Assembly (NCBI GenBank): GCA_030637925.1
Contig: DAOWFR010000031.1
Location: 1 to 11,846, forward strand
Source of the DNA: Methanobacteriota archaeon
GTDB taxonomy: Archaea; Nanobdellota; Nanobdellia; Woesearchaeales; SM23-78
Length of the DNA stretch: 11,846 nt
Direction: 5' to 3'
Under the pieces are notes generated by a model that saw nothing but the letters and a program-made list of their open reading frames with translations, made no database searches and was not told the origin of the DNA. The number at the start of each line of letters is the position of its first letter. Within the stretch, counting starts at the first letter, position 1. Position numbers and translations under genes: made by a program. This document shows, piece after piece, positions 1 through 6,796 of this stretch.

Positions 1-762
1 CTTATTAAGAAAGAGAAAAAAACCTTTGTAAAGGATTTAGACAGAGAGATTAAGCTTTCTGGCTTTGAAAAGCACTATGTTGATACTGGCAAGGATTATC
101 ATACAAAGCACGGCATTATAAGCAAAAAAAATTTATTAAAGAAAGCTGGCTCTACAGTAAGGGTTGGCACCCATGAATTCATTATTCTTGACCCTGTTTT
201 TCTTGACCATTACAAAAGAATTAAGAGGCTTGCTCAAATCATTACATTGAAAGACATAGGAGCTATTATTAGCAACACAGGCATCACAAAAGACTCTACT
301 GTGTTGGATGCTGGAAGTGGTTCAGGAGCACTAGTATGCTTTCTAGGAGTGCTTGCCAAGAAAGTTATAACTTATGATAATGACAAGAAGAGTCTTGAAG
401 TAACAAGAGAGAATGTTGAGTCTCTTGGATTAAAGAATGTGATTGTTAAAGAAGGGAATATATATACTCACACTAAGATTAAAGAAAAAAATATTGATGT
501 ATTTATTCTTGATTTGCCAGAGCCTTGGAAAGCATTAAAAACAGCGCAAAAAGTGCTTAAAATTGGAGCTTTCCTTGTTGTTTATCTTCCTAATATTAAT
601 CAAGTGCAAAAATTTGTAAAGGCTTTGCCACAAGAATTTTTGTTAGAAAAAATTATTGAAGTTATTGAAAGAGAATGGACAGTTGATGAGAAAAGAGCAA
701 GGCCCAGGACCAAAGATCATGCTCATACAGGTTTTTTGACTTTTGCAAGGAGATTGAAATGA
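1..762 (+). CDS. trmI: tRNA (adenine-N1)-methyltransferase TrmI, 5' end cut by the window
   Basis: The frame is open from base 1, so the gene starts upstream; 253 codons are visible. Archaeal TrmI proteins are about 250 residues, so probably only a few residues are missing. The internal TTG at 247 is not the start, because the family's N-terminal beta domain lies before it (DYHTKHGII near visible residue 33). A linker follows (RLAQIITLKDIGAII), then the SAM-binding motif VLDAGSGSGAL near residue 100. The DLPEPW active-site loop is near residue 171, and the C-terminal RPRT...HTGFLTFARR signature closes the protein. Family members methylate N1 of A58 (archaeal ones also A57) in the tRNA T-loop, in the cytoplasm as a tetramer, using S-adenosylmethionine. 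The fold and motifs are seen directly; the A57/A58 specificity is inferred from the family. Confidence 0.92.
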   Translation, partial: LIKKEKKTFVKDLDREIKLSGFEKHYVDTGKDYHTKHGIISKKNLLKKAGSTVRVGTHEFIILDPVFLDHYKRIKRLAQIITLKDIGAIISNTGITKDSTVLDAGSGSGALVCFLGVLAKKVITYDNDKKSLEVTRENVESLGLKNVIVKEGNIYTHTKIKEKNIDVFILDLPEPWKALKTAQKVLKIGAFLVVYLPNINQVQKFVKALPQEFLLEKIIEVIEREWTVDEKRARPRTKDHAHTGFLTFARRLK

Positions 763-763
763 A

Positions 764-788
764 AAAGGAAAATTTAAAATTTTCCTTT
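764..788. repeat. 12+12 inverted repeat between trmI and the DUF99 gene
   Basis: AAAGGAAAATTT (764-775) and AAATTTTCCTTT (777-788) are exact reverse complements around one central base. The repeat starts two bases after the trmI stop. It could be a hairpin at the trmI mRNA end or a dimer-protein operator. Its centre (TTTAAAAT, 773-780) is also a plausible TATA element for the next gene, placing transcription start near 802. The perfect symmetry is seen; the role is inference. Confidence 0.5.
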
Positions 789-804
789 CCATAAAAATAA
801 CAAA

Positions 805-809
805 GTGAT
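805..809 (+). promoter_or_regulatory. Ribosome binding site GTGAT that decides the DUF99 start
   Basis: GTGAT matches part of the archaeal anti-Shine-Dalgarno complement GGAGGTGATC and lies four bases before the ATG at 814. A GTG in the same frame at 805 would add three residues, but it is more likely part of this binding site than a start codon. Confidence 0.55.
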
Positions 810-813
810 TTTT

Positions 814-1380
814 ATGAAAAAAGAACTCCGTGTTATAGGAATTGATGATGCTCCTTTTGACAAGTTTGACCCTTTGCAGAGGTATGTTCTGGTTGTGGGA
901 ACTGTTTATAGGGGAGGAAATTTTATGGATGGCTTATTATCATGCCATGTTGAAAAGGATGGTGAGGATGCTACTATGAAGATTATTGAGATGATTAATG
1001 AGTGCAAGTTCAGGCCTCAGATACAGGCAATCTTTCTTGATGGCATAGCAGTGGCTGGGTTTAATGTTATTAATCCTATTAATTTGAATAAAGAAACAGG
1101 TATTCCTGTTGTTGTTGTGATAAGAGAATATCCTGATTACAAGAAGTTGTTTAATGCTTTGGAAAAGCTTGATATGAAGAAAAAGATTGAGATAATAAAA
1201 AAGATGCCTAAGCCTGTTAAGATAAATGATATCTATGTCCAACATATTGGTATAAGCTTTGAAGATACAAAGAAGTTGTTAAAGATTACTTGCACAAGGG
1301 CTAATGTTCCTGAAGCCATACGTGTTGCTCATCTAATTGCGTCTGGTATTACGGATGGCCAGAGCAGAGGAAGAGCCTAA
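814..1380 (+). CDS. DUF99 (UPF0215) family protein
   Basis: A 188-residue cytoplasmic protein of the archaeal DUF99 family, read from the ATG at 814 behind GTGAT. It has the family's conserved opening (LRVIGIDDAPF, residues 4-14), the central FLDGIAVAGFNVI stretch and the closing IRVAHLIASGITDGQSRGRA. The family is related by fold to endonuclease V and carries conserved acidic residues: here the Asp pair near residue 11 and the Asp of LDGIA. No biochemical role is established, so I assign none. It follows trmI with a 51-base gap that holds a perfect inverted repeat. Its last 48 bases overlap the 3' end of the opposite-strand DUF1461 gene; since the closing motif is conserved, this end is real. 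Family assignment is firm, function unknown. Confidence 0.9.
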   Translation: MKKELRVIGIDDAPFDKFDPLQRYVLVVGTVYRGGNFMDGLLSCHVEKDGEDATMKIIEMINECKFRPQIQAIFLDGIAVAGFNVINPINLNKETGIPVVVVIREYPDYKKLFNALEKLDMKKKIEIIKKMPKPVKINDIYVQHIGISFEDTKKLLKITCTRANVPEAIRVAHLIASGITDGQSRGRA

Positions 1381-1992
1381 GAATAAAAGTATTAGACTTA
1401 AAATTCCTGTGTGAAAAAACATTTTTCTTGCAAAGTCCATAAAAAGTTTTTGTGGAAAGAGTTTTATTAATAAGTAATGAGCAGGGAACATATAATTACC
1501 TTGGGGGAAGAGGATTTTGTGAAAAACATCAAAGAAAGCAGGAAAATTAAGGCTAAGAACAAAGATAATGATAAGAACCGCCAGGGTGCTTATAGAACTA
1601 TAAATAAAGATTCTTTTGAGATTAGGCTTAAAGTCTTTTAGAATACTAAGACGCATGATAAAGATGATTAATAATACAAAGGAGGCTATACTAAGAGCTT
1701 TTAACCAGATAATAATATTCTTTACATCTTCTAGATGAGTTTTTTCCTCAGGCATAAACCCGACTAATTCATTAATTTCAGTATTTTCATTAGTTAAATA
1801 ATTAATTAAATAATCAATTGTGTTCCTAACATCAATTACTCCGAGTTCATCATATACACCATACTTATCAAAGCTCTTGTTATAAAAGCTCTTGTCAAAA
1901 AGAACCATAAAAAAGCTCGCAGAGAACAAGATGAAGACCACTAAGATAATTGATAATATTATGAGGATTTTTTGCTCTTTTGGCTTTACCAT
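1333..1992 (-). CDS. DUF1461 integral membrane protein
   Basis: A 219-residue membrane protein resembling the DUF1461 (TIGR01906) family. Four hydrophobic helices can be read at about residues 8-32, 96-113, 127-148 and 193-213. The loop between helices 1 and 2 has the family's features: FYNKSFDKYGVYDELG and a later EEKTHLEDVK. The loop between helices 3 and 4 has the FPQGNYMFP...LIKLFPQKLF pattern. The function of this family is unknown. The start lies six bases after the stop of the DNA glycosylase gene, with a weak AGGT upstream, so the two are probably cotranscribed. The last 48 bases run into the opposite DUF99 gene, and helix 4 ends just before that overlap. Family call is by motif recall, not search. 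Confidence 0.75.
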   Translation of the reverse strand: MVKPKEQKILIILSIILVVFILFSASFFMVLFDKSFYNKSFDKYGVYDELGVIDVRNTIDYLINYLTNENTEINELVGFMPEEKTHLEDVKNIIIWLKALSIASFVLLIIFIMRLSILKDFKPNLKRIFIYSSISTLAVLIIIFVLSLNFPAFFDVFHKILFPQGNYMFPAHYLLIKLFPQKLFMDFARKMFFHTGILSLILLFLGSSSALAIRNTRRN

Positions 1993-1998
1993 GTTGCT

Positions 1999-2658
1999 TT
2001 ACCTGCTCCAGATTGTAGCATCAAATAAGGCTAAAGGTTGGTAATCTTGCCCATGGAATCGTTTATCATTATTCACTAATTTTATTATGAAATCCTCTGC
2101 TCTTTGATAATCCTTTTTACTGAAATGTACAACATCTAGTTTTCCTTTTGGTGTGAATTTGTTATATTCAAATCCCTGATCTCGTATGTATTTCAGTATT
2201 TTTCTATCTATAGCAACAAAGTTCTGTCCACAGTTCTTGAGCCATAGAGAAGCTATCTTTAATCCCATAAATCCAATGTTTTTATCCATGTCATCTCTTA
2301 ACTCATAAGGGTTTGTTCTTATCTGTTCAAACCAGTCTTTGTTGTTTTCTAGGTAATAATATGAGTCTAGTATACTCAGCCATACTCCATTATAAAACCT
2401 GATGTTTCTTATATAAGGCAAGCAATACTTTTTTCCTAACCCAACCCAATACTTTAAAGCTGTTAATCCATCTTTTTCTGCTCTTTCCATGCGTTTCTTA
2501 CTCGTGATTGATTGATTACCTCTAGTCAGAATTGCATATATTAATCCTTTTTCAGTGTTTTCTGGTGTTCGAGGTTTTATCAAGAACTCTTCTAATGATT
2601 TCTTGCCATTTTGTATGTCCTGGTCTGTGATATCTGGGTTTGGTTTTATTAAGAGCAT
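1999..2658 (-). CDS. HhH-GPD DNA glycosylase/AP lyase, Ogg2-like (probably 8-oxoguanine)
   Basis: A 219-residue protein with the helix-hairpin-helix DNA glycosylase active site. The hairpin reads IGFMGLKIASLWLKN (residues 128-142), with Lys134 at the place of the catalytic lysine of bifunctional glycosylase/lyases. Asp151 in FVAIDRKILKYI matches the catalytic aspartate. The C-terminal LFDATIW resembles the LDL..W tail of archaeal Ogg2 enzymes. Such enzymes remove oxidised guanine from DNA and nick the abasic site through a Schiff base. The Lys/Asp pair is seen; the 8-oxoguanine preference is inferred, and another HhH-GPD subfamily is possible. It has its own TATA box downstream of rli1, with no Shine-Dalgarno, so its mRNA is probably leaderless. 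The DUF1461 gene follows six bases later. Confidence 0.75.
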   Translation of the reverse strand: MLLIKPNPDITDQDIQNGKKSLEEFLIKPRTPENTEKGLIYAILTRGNQSITSKKRMERAEKDGLTALKYWVGLGKKYCLPYIRNIRFYNGVWLSILDSYYYLENNKDWFEQIRTNPYELRDDMDKNIGFMGLKIASLWLKNCGQNFVAIDRKILKYIRDQGFEYNKFTPKGKLDVVHFSKKDYQRAEDFIIKLVNNDKRFHGQDYQPLALFDATIWSR

Positions 2659-2682
2659 TTCTGGTGTGAGGAATTTAAATGG

Positions 2683-2690
2683 TTATAAAA
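2683..2690 (-). promoter_or_regulatory. TATA box for the DNA glycosylase gene
   Basis: On the minus strand this reads TTTTATAA, centred 28-29 bases before the ATG at 2658. That spacing would start transcription within a base or two of the ATG, consistent with a leaderless mRNA. It makes the glycosylase gene independent of rli1. Confidence 0.6.
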
Positions 2691-2700
2691 GGATTGTGGA

Positions 2701-2717
2701 TTTAATAAAAATAATAA
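2701..2717 (-). terminator. T-rich tract after rli1, possible terminator
   Basis: Directly after the rli1 stop codon the minus strand reads TTATTATTTTTATTAAA. Archaeal RNA polymerase can stop at oligo-T tracts without a hairpin, so this may end the rli1 transcript before the glycosylase promoter. The run is short, so the call is tentative. Confidence 0.35.
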
Positions 2718-4463
2718 TTAAGCATAGTAAAGCTTCCCACTCTTCTTCTGCTCTTCGTCTTTCTGGCTTCCAGGCTTATTAATCCTTGGTCTTTTACTTT
2801 CCTCATCTCTTCTAAAGGTTAGTTCAATGTTTTTCAAGAAATTGTTCATGCCTTGCTCCATTGAAAAAGGTCCTTTTACTATTCCATGTATTGCTGGCTT
2901 TCCTTCAAAAACAATTAATCTGTCAGATATTGTGTCTATGAATAATAAGTCATGGTCAACTATTAAGGCGCTTCTTTCTGTAATCTTAAGCATGTCCTTT
3001 ACTATCTTGCCTAATCTTAGTCTTTGCTCTATATCTAGATAAGCAGAGGGCTCATCCATTAGCATAAGGTCTGAGTCCTGGCTTAAGCACTTTGCAATCC
3101 ACACTCTTTGCAATTCTCCTCCACTAAGCTCATTTAGCTTTCTCATAAATAAAGGCTTTAGTTCTAAAGGCCTAATTAATTGAACATCATATTTTTGTAC
3201 TGCTTCTTGAAGAAAATTTATTACAAGCTCATTATTTTGTTCAAGATACTGTGGTTTATAGCTCATCCTTAATCCTTTTAGTTCATGTCCTTTTATATCT
3301 CCTGCTAATATTCTTACAAAAGTGGTTTTTCCAATAGCATTCTCCCCTAGAATACCAACAATATCTTGTTTATAGATATTTCCTTTATTTGCTTCTAATT
3401 CAAATTTTCCTAATTTATGTTTGAAAGTTTCCCATTCTGTTAATAAGTTTATTTTCTTTATATCAACAGGAGGTCTTGCTTCAAATTTAATTTCCTGCTC
3501 TCTGAACCTAACATTCTCTTCTTTTAAATAACCTGATAAATAAACATTAATACCTGCTTTTGCTGATTTTGGCTGGCTAACAACTCCATAAGCAGAAGAT
3601 TTACCATACATTAAATGAATCAAGTCAGCCATATAGTCAAGGATTATTAAGTCATGCTCAACAACCATTACACCTGTGTTCTCATTTACTAAGCTTCTTA
3701 TAAAGCTACTAATTTTTAATCTTTGTTTAACATCTAAATAGCTTGTTGGCTCATCAAAAAAATAAACATCAGCTTTTTTCAGTACACAAGCAGCTATTGC
3801 TACTCTTTGCAACTCACCACCACTAATTTTTTTAATATCATGGTCTAATATTTCATTGAGTTCAAGAACATCAGCAATCTTATCTAACTCATTCTTTTCA
3901 TCAACTTTTTTTAATAAATCCTTAACCTTTCCTTTGTATTGCTTTGGAATTAAGTCTACTTGCTGGAGTTTATAGCTTACAGTTACTTTTCCTTTTTTTA
4001 GTTTTTCAAAGAATCCCTGGGCTTCACTACCCTTAAAATAATCTATTAATTCATCATAACCAGCAGGCTTTCCTATATTGCCAAGATTAGGTTTTTCAAC
4101 ACCTGCAAGAATCTTTAAAGCAGTGGTTTTTCCAATACCATTCTTTCCAATAATACCAACAACCTTGTTGTTTATAGGGATAGGAAGATTATAAAGAGCA
4201 AAACCATTCTCTGTATATCTGTGAACAGGCTCTTTTTTCAGCTCTTCTGGCAAGTTAACAACGTCCAAGGCTTCAAAAGGGCATTTCTTAGGGCAGATAC
4301 CACAACCAATGCATAACTCCTCATTAATGCCTACTTTGCCATCATCAGTCTTAAATATGCACTCATCTCCTTTCCTGTTAACAGGGCACACTCTAATACA
4401 AAGATAATCCCCACAACCCATTGGGTTGCACTTCTCCTTCTTTACTATGCATATACGGCTCAT
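2718..4463 (-). CDS. rli1: Ribosome-recycling ATPase Rli1/ABCE1
   Basis: A 581-residue, full-length ABCE1. The N-terminal ferredoxin-like domain (about 1-75) has cysteines at 5, 12, 17, 22, 26, 35, 51, 54, 57 and 61, including CIGCGICPKKCPFEAL, enough for two [4Fe-4S] clusters. The first ATPase domain has Walker A GKNGIGKTT (106-114), signature ISGGELQR (213-220) and Walker B FFDEPTSYLD (235-244). The second has GENAIGKTT (373-381), LSGGELQR (446-453) and LMDEPSAYLD (468-477). The protein ends with the family's RPRINKPGS...YYA tail. ABCE1 splits 70S ribosomes after termination by ATP-driven closure and stays on the small subunit. An Ala replaces the usual Gly in the second Walker A at a position that need not abolish function. 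A TATA box 26 bases before the ATG and the lack of a Shine-Dalgarno suggest a leaderless mRNA. Confidence 0.97.
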   Translation of the reverse strand: MSRICIVKKEKCNPMGCGDYLCIRVCPVNRKGDECIFKTDDGKVGINEELCIGCGICPKKCPFEALDVVNLPEELKKEPVHRYTENGFALYNLPIPINNKVVGIIGKNGIGKTTALKILAGVEKPNLGNIGKPAGYDELIDYFKGSEAQGFFEKLKKGKVTVSYKLQQVDLIPKQYKGKVKDLLKKVDEKNELDKIADVLELNEILDHDIKKISGGELQRVAIAACVLKKADVYFFDEPTSYLDVKQRLKISSFIRSLVNENTGVMVVEHDLIILDYMADLIHLMYGKSSAYGVVSQPKSAKAGINVYLSGYLKEENVRFREQEIKFEARPPVDIKKINLLTEWETFKHKLGKFELEANKGNIYKQDIVGILGENAIGKTTFVRILAGDIKGHELKGLRMSYKPQYLEQNNELVINFLQEAVQKYDVQLIRPLELKPLFMRKLNELSGGELQRVWIAKCLSQDSDLMLMDEPSAYLDIEQRLRLGKIVKDMLKITERSALIVDHDLLFIDTISDRLIVFEGKPAIHGIVKGPFSMEQGMNNFLKNIELTFRRDEESKRPRINKPGSQKDEEQKKSGKLYYA

Positions 4464-4485
4464 GTTATTTAGTTCTTTAATGAAT

Positions 4486-4493
4486 TTTATAAA
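4486..4493 (-). promoter_or_regulatory. TATA box for rli1
   Basis: TTTATAAA, centred 26-27 bases before the rli1 ATG at 4463, within minus-strand context CTTTATAAAATT. The spacing is typical of a leaderless archaeal transcript. It lies back to back with the promoter of the RHH-kinase operon, about 60 bases away. Confidence 0.65.
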
Positions 4494-4513
4494 GTTATGC
4501 CCAATAATTAAGT

Positions 4514-4531
4514 AACTACTTATAAGTGGTT
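4514..4531. repeat. Near-palindrome between the two divergent promoters
   Basis: AACTACTTATAAGTGGTT is an 18-base palindrome with one mismatched pair and a perfect 10-base core, ACTTATAAGT. It contains ACTACT (4515-4520), the same hexamer found in both arms of the operator at 4554-4576. It sits between the rli1 and kinase-operon TATA boxes and could be a second binding site. Role is inference. Confidence 0.4.
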
Positions 4532-4545
4532 AAAAAACCGAAAGA

Positions 4546-4553
4546 TTTATAAA
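4546..4553 (+). promoter_or_regulatory. TATA box for the RHH-kinase operon
   Basis: TTTATAAA, preceded by a purine-rich stretch (CGAAAGA, 4539-4545) that fits a BRE element. Its spacing predicts transcription start near 4576, giving a leader of about 26 bases that carries a Shine-Dalgarno before the TTG start at 4602. Confidence 0.65.
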
Positions 4554-4576
4554 TGAGTAGTACCCTATACTACTCA
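4554..4576. promoter_or_regulatory. Probable operator, perfect 9+9 inverted repeat
   Basis: TGAGTAGTA (4554-4562) and TACTACTCA (4568-4576) are exact reverse complements separated by CCCTA. The element begins at the last base of the TATA box and ends at the predicted transcription start. A dimeric protein bound here would block TBP/TFB or polymerase. The first gene of the operon encodes a ribbon-helix-helix DNA-binding protein, a family that commonly represses its own promoter, so it is the obvious candidate. The symmetry and position are seen; the binding is inferred. Confidence 0.65.
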
Positions 4577-4590
4577 ATACGAGCTTGGAC

Positions 4591-4596
4591 GGTGGT
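4591..4596 (+). promoter_or_regulatory. Ribosome binding site supporting the TTG start at 4602
   Basis: GGTGGT lies five bases before TTG and resembles the archaeal GGTG Shine-Dalgarno core. No ATG or GTG occurs in this frame between the in-frame TGA at 4554 and 4602, so TTG is the supported start. Confidence 0.55.
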
Positions 4597-4601
4597 TACA
4601 T

Positions 4602-4745
4602 TTGAAAATAAAACTAAGCATATCTGTTGATGAAGATACTGCACTCAAAGTTATGGAAAATATTCGTAAAGGCAGGTTCAGGAATAAGTCTCATGCCTTT
4701 GAGTATTCTATAAACAAGCTACTAGAAGGGGTGGAACAAGAATGA
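4602..4745 (+). CDS. Small ribbon-helix-helix (CopG/Arc-like) regulator
   Basis: A 47-residue protein starting at TTG. It has the ribbon-helix-helix pattern: a short strand (KIKLSISVD, residues 2-10), helix A (about 11-23), the turn KGRFRNKS (23-30) and helix B (about 29-43, SHAFEYSINKLLEG). Family members dimerise through the strand and place its alternating residues, here Lys2, Lys4 and Ser6, into the DNA major groove. Its stop overlaps the ATG of kinase 1 in ATGA, so the two are translationally coupled. The upstream inverted repeat at 4554-4576 makes it a likely autorepressor of the three-gene operon. It has no toxin partner of an obvious kind, so an antitoxin role has no direct support. 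The fold is a pattern-based call on a short sequence. Confidence 0.8.
   Translation: MKIKLSISVDEDTALKVMENIRKGRFRNKSHAFEYSINKLLEGVEQE
4728..4734 (+). promoter_or_regulatory. Strong ribosome binding site for kinase 1, inside the RHH gene
   Basis: GGGGTGG lies seven bases before the ATG at 4742, within the last codons of the RHH gene. With the ATGA overlap it supports coupled translation. Confidence 0.6.
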
Positions 4746-6796
4746 AACCTCCAGAAGTAGCTGTGAATATTAAAGATGAGCAAGAAAACCTAGTTTCAAG
4801 CTCAGATTCTAATCTTGAGAATATCATAAAATCAGAAAGATATACTTTAAAAGGCTTATTAGGGAGAGGATGCTGGGGGATAGTTTATCATGGCCAAGAT
4901 TCTATTATGGATGAAGAAGTAGCTATCAAAATCCTGTACCCTAATGAGGTAGCTCAACAACAAATGCAAGAAAGGAACATTAGTCCTATTAAAGCTATGA
5001 AAAAAGAAGCTCTAAAACTTGCTGCATGTTCAAATGTTGTGCCTAGAAAACTTGAAATTGATGAGGAAGGCAAGCCCTTCATTGTCATGCCAAGATATGA
5101 AAAGACCTTAGCAGATGTGCTTAATGACAAAGGTGACAGAAAGTTCTTTAACAACGGCCTTTCTATAGAAGAGGTTAATAAATATATTAAAGATATTAGC
5201 ACAGGCATTTCAGAAACTCATAACAAACTTAAAAGAACTCACGGCGATTTAAAGCCAGACAACATAGTTCTTGATGAAAAAGGCAATGCTTTGCTAACAG
5301 ACTTTGGGTCCTCAACATGTGCTTCCACTGGCAGGTCTGTTTCTCCAAGAGACAATATAGGCTTTGTTTATATAAGAGCTCCTGAGAACTTTAAAAAAGG
5401 AAGTCACCCGGAAAAAGAATCTGATATTTGGGCTTTAGATGCAATAAAGTACAGGCTTTATACTGGGAAATATCCTCTTGAAGATGAATTCAACAATTCA
5501 AAAGATCCGAGATTGTTTCTTGAACAAGTAGGCGACAAAGGAATTAATAATATCATAAGAAAAAAGATACGTAAGAACAAGAAGAACATTCCAAGAAAAG
5601 CCAGAAAGCTATTAAAAAAAGGCCTTGATGTTAATCCTAAGAAGAGACACTCTTCAATTGATGATGTTATTAAAGATTTTGATAAAAGCACAAGACTAGG
5701 ATTCATAGTTAGACATCCTTACCTTGCAACAGGCGTGGCTCTTGGGCTATTAGGACTCTTTACAGCAGGAAGCTGGGCTGCTTATAACACATTTTCAAAA
5801 GATGGTACTATTAAGAATCTTATAACTGCTGTTGAAGAAAGTAAGAAATACAAAGTAGGAGCCAAGTGGAACGGAGGAAAATTAGAGATAAACAATAACT
5901 TGATTGATATAGGAATTCGTATAAACCAAGACGGCTATAGAAAATCAACAAAATTCCCGTCAGGAAAAGTATTATATGTTGAACCAGGAGAAAATCTTTC
6001 AATAACTCTTTCAGCTAAGGAAATTGCTTCAAGTAGAGATTATTTATATCCTAGTCCTCCTTCATTAAAAGGAAAAATATACATTTTAGGTTATGATGCA
6101 AAAGAATTTAATGTGCATGCAATATCTCATGATGAAACATCCCTTTATGATAGTATGGGGCAAGGGTATGTAGGGTATAATCGTGCTTCGTTAGATGTTC
6201 CTAAGGATATTCCAGAGGGGAATCATTTCTTGGCTGTAGAAATTTATGCTCCAAAAGAACCGCCTGAACATTACCATTCTGTAAATCATCAGGCTTATAA
6301 TTTTAAACAACCAGGAAAGGCTATTAGCAGGTTGATGATTCCTTTAATAACAGGAGATGTTGAAGATAAAGTAAACCTAGATGAGATCCGGTTGGGTTGG
6401 TATAAGAGCTTTGTTTCTTTTAGAGATAAAACAAAAGACAAAAATGATTTTTCTGGATTCAAAGTGATAAACAGAAACTTACAGTATGAACTATTTATCC
6501 CTGAAGAGAACATAAAACTTAATTTCCTGGGAGAAGGTAACACAAATGCTTTTTTTAAGAATATTCGATTGGAAAATGGATCCGGTCTAGGATCCAAAAC
6601 ATTGCAAATAGTGATTAAAGACCCAAACGGAAAACCAATCTCTTATTCCTGGACTCCTATTAAATGGCATGTTGCATTTGATACATCTGACGGAGGAAAA
6701 ATGTATGAGTGGTCTATTGATCTTCCAGGTCCTGATTTCTCTGAGAGGATCATACAATACAGAAAAAATTTAATGCTTAAGGAGGGGATGCAATGA
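4742..6796 (+). CDS. Transmembrane Ser/Thr-type protein kinase with beta-rich ectodomain (kinase 1)
   Basis: A 684-residue Hanks-type kinase. The kinase domain (about 34-315) keeps every key motif: glycine loop GRGCWGIV (41-48), VAIK lysine 63, probable helix-C Glu89, catalytic loop HGDLKPDN (167-174, Asp169 and Asn174), DFG (187-189), APE (213-215) and Asp228. It should therefore be active; the HGD in place of HRD marks a non-RD kinase, which often needs no activation-loop phosphorylation. One membrane helix (about 327-350) follows a Lys/Arg-rich stretch, placing the kinase inside the cell. The outer part (about 351-684) is rich in predicted strands, perhaps two Ig-like sandwiches, and I do not recognise it. 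The gene overlaps its neighbours on both sides by ATGA. Substrate and ligand are unknown; a receptor kinase role is inferred from architecture. Confidence 0.9.
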   Translation: MKPPEVAVNIKDEQENLVSSSDSNLENIIKSERYTLKGLLGRGCWGIVYHGQDSIMDEEVAIKILYPNEVAQQQMQERNISPIKAMKKEALKLAACSNVVPRKLEIDEEGKPFIVMPRYEKTLADVLNDKGDRKFFNNGLSIEEVNKYIKDISTGISETHNKLKRTHGDLKPDNIVLDEKGNALLTDFGSSTCASTGRSVSPRDNIGFVYIRAPENFKKGSHPEKESDIWALDAIKYRLYTGKYPLEDEFNNSKDPRLFLEQVGDKGINNIIRKKIRKNKKNIPRKARKLLKKGLDVNPKKRHSSIDDVIKDFDKSTRLGFIVRHPYLATGVALGLLGLFTAGSWAAYNTFSKDGTIKNLITAVEESKKYKVGAKWNGGKLEINNNLIDIGIRINQDGYRKSTKFPSGKVLYVEPGENLSITLSAKEIASSRDYLYPSPPSLKGKIYILGYDAKEFNVHAISHDETSLYDSMGQGYVGYNRASLDVPKDIPEGNHFLAVEIYAPKEPPEHYHSVNHQAYNFKQPGKAISRLMIPLITGDVEDKVNLDEIRLGWYKSFVSFRDKTKDKNDFSGFKVINRNLQYELFIPEENIKLNFLGEGNTNAFFKNIRLENGSGLGSKTLQIVIKDPNGKPISYSWTPIKWHVAFDTSDGGKMYEWSIDLPGPDFSERIIQYRKNLMLKEGMQ
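6781..6787 (+). promoter_or_regulatory. Strong ribosome binding site for kinase 2, inside kinase 1
   Basis: GGAGGGG lies five bases before the ATG at 6793, within the last codons of kinase 1. It is close to the full anti-16S complement, suggesting efficient initiation in addition to coupling through the ATGA overlap. Confidence 0.65.

Noticed and set aside
247..249. TTG as the start of trmI
   Set aside because: The N-terminal domain of TrmI is readable upstream in the same frame to base 1.
805..807. GTG as the start of the DUF99 gene
   Set aside because: It is better explained as part of the GTGAT ribosome binding site of the ATG at 814, and the family's conserved start follows that ATG closely.
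4464..4601. tRNA, snoRNA-like or CRISPR element in the divergent promoter region
   Set aside because: No cloverleaf, C/D box pair or spaced repeats are visible; the promoter elements and palindromes account for the sequence.
4602..4745. RHH protein as the antitoxin of a toxin-antitoxin pair
   Set aside because: The partner gene is a 684-residue membrane kinase, not a small toxin; autoregulation is a simpler reading.
6577..6596. Inverted repeat TGGATCC-ggtcta-GGATCCA inside kinase 1
   Set aside because: It encodes a Gly/Ser turn (GSGLGS) where repeated codons explain the symmetry; there is no sign that it acts at DNA level.
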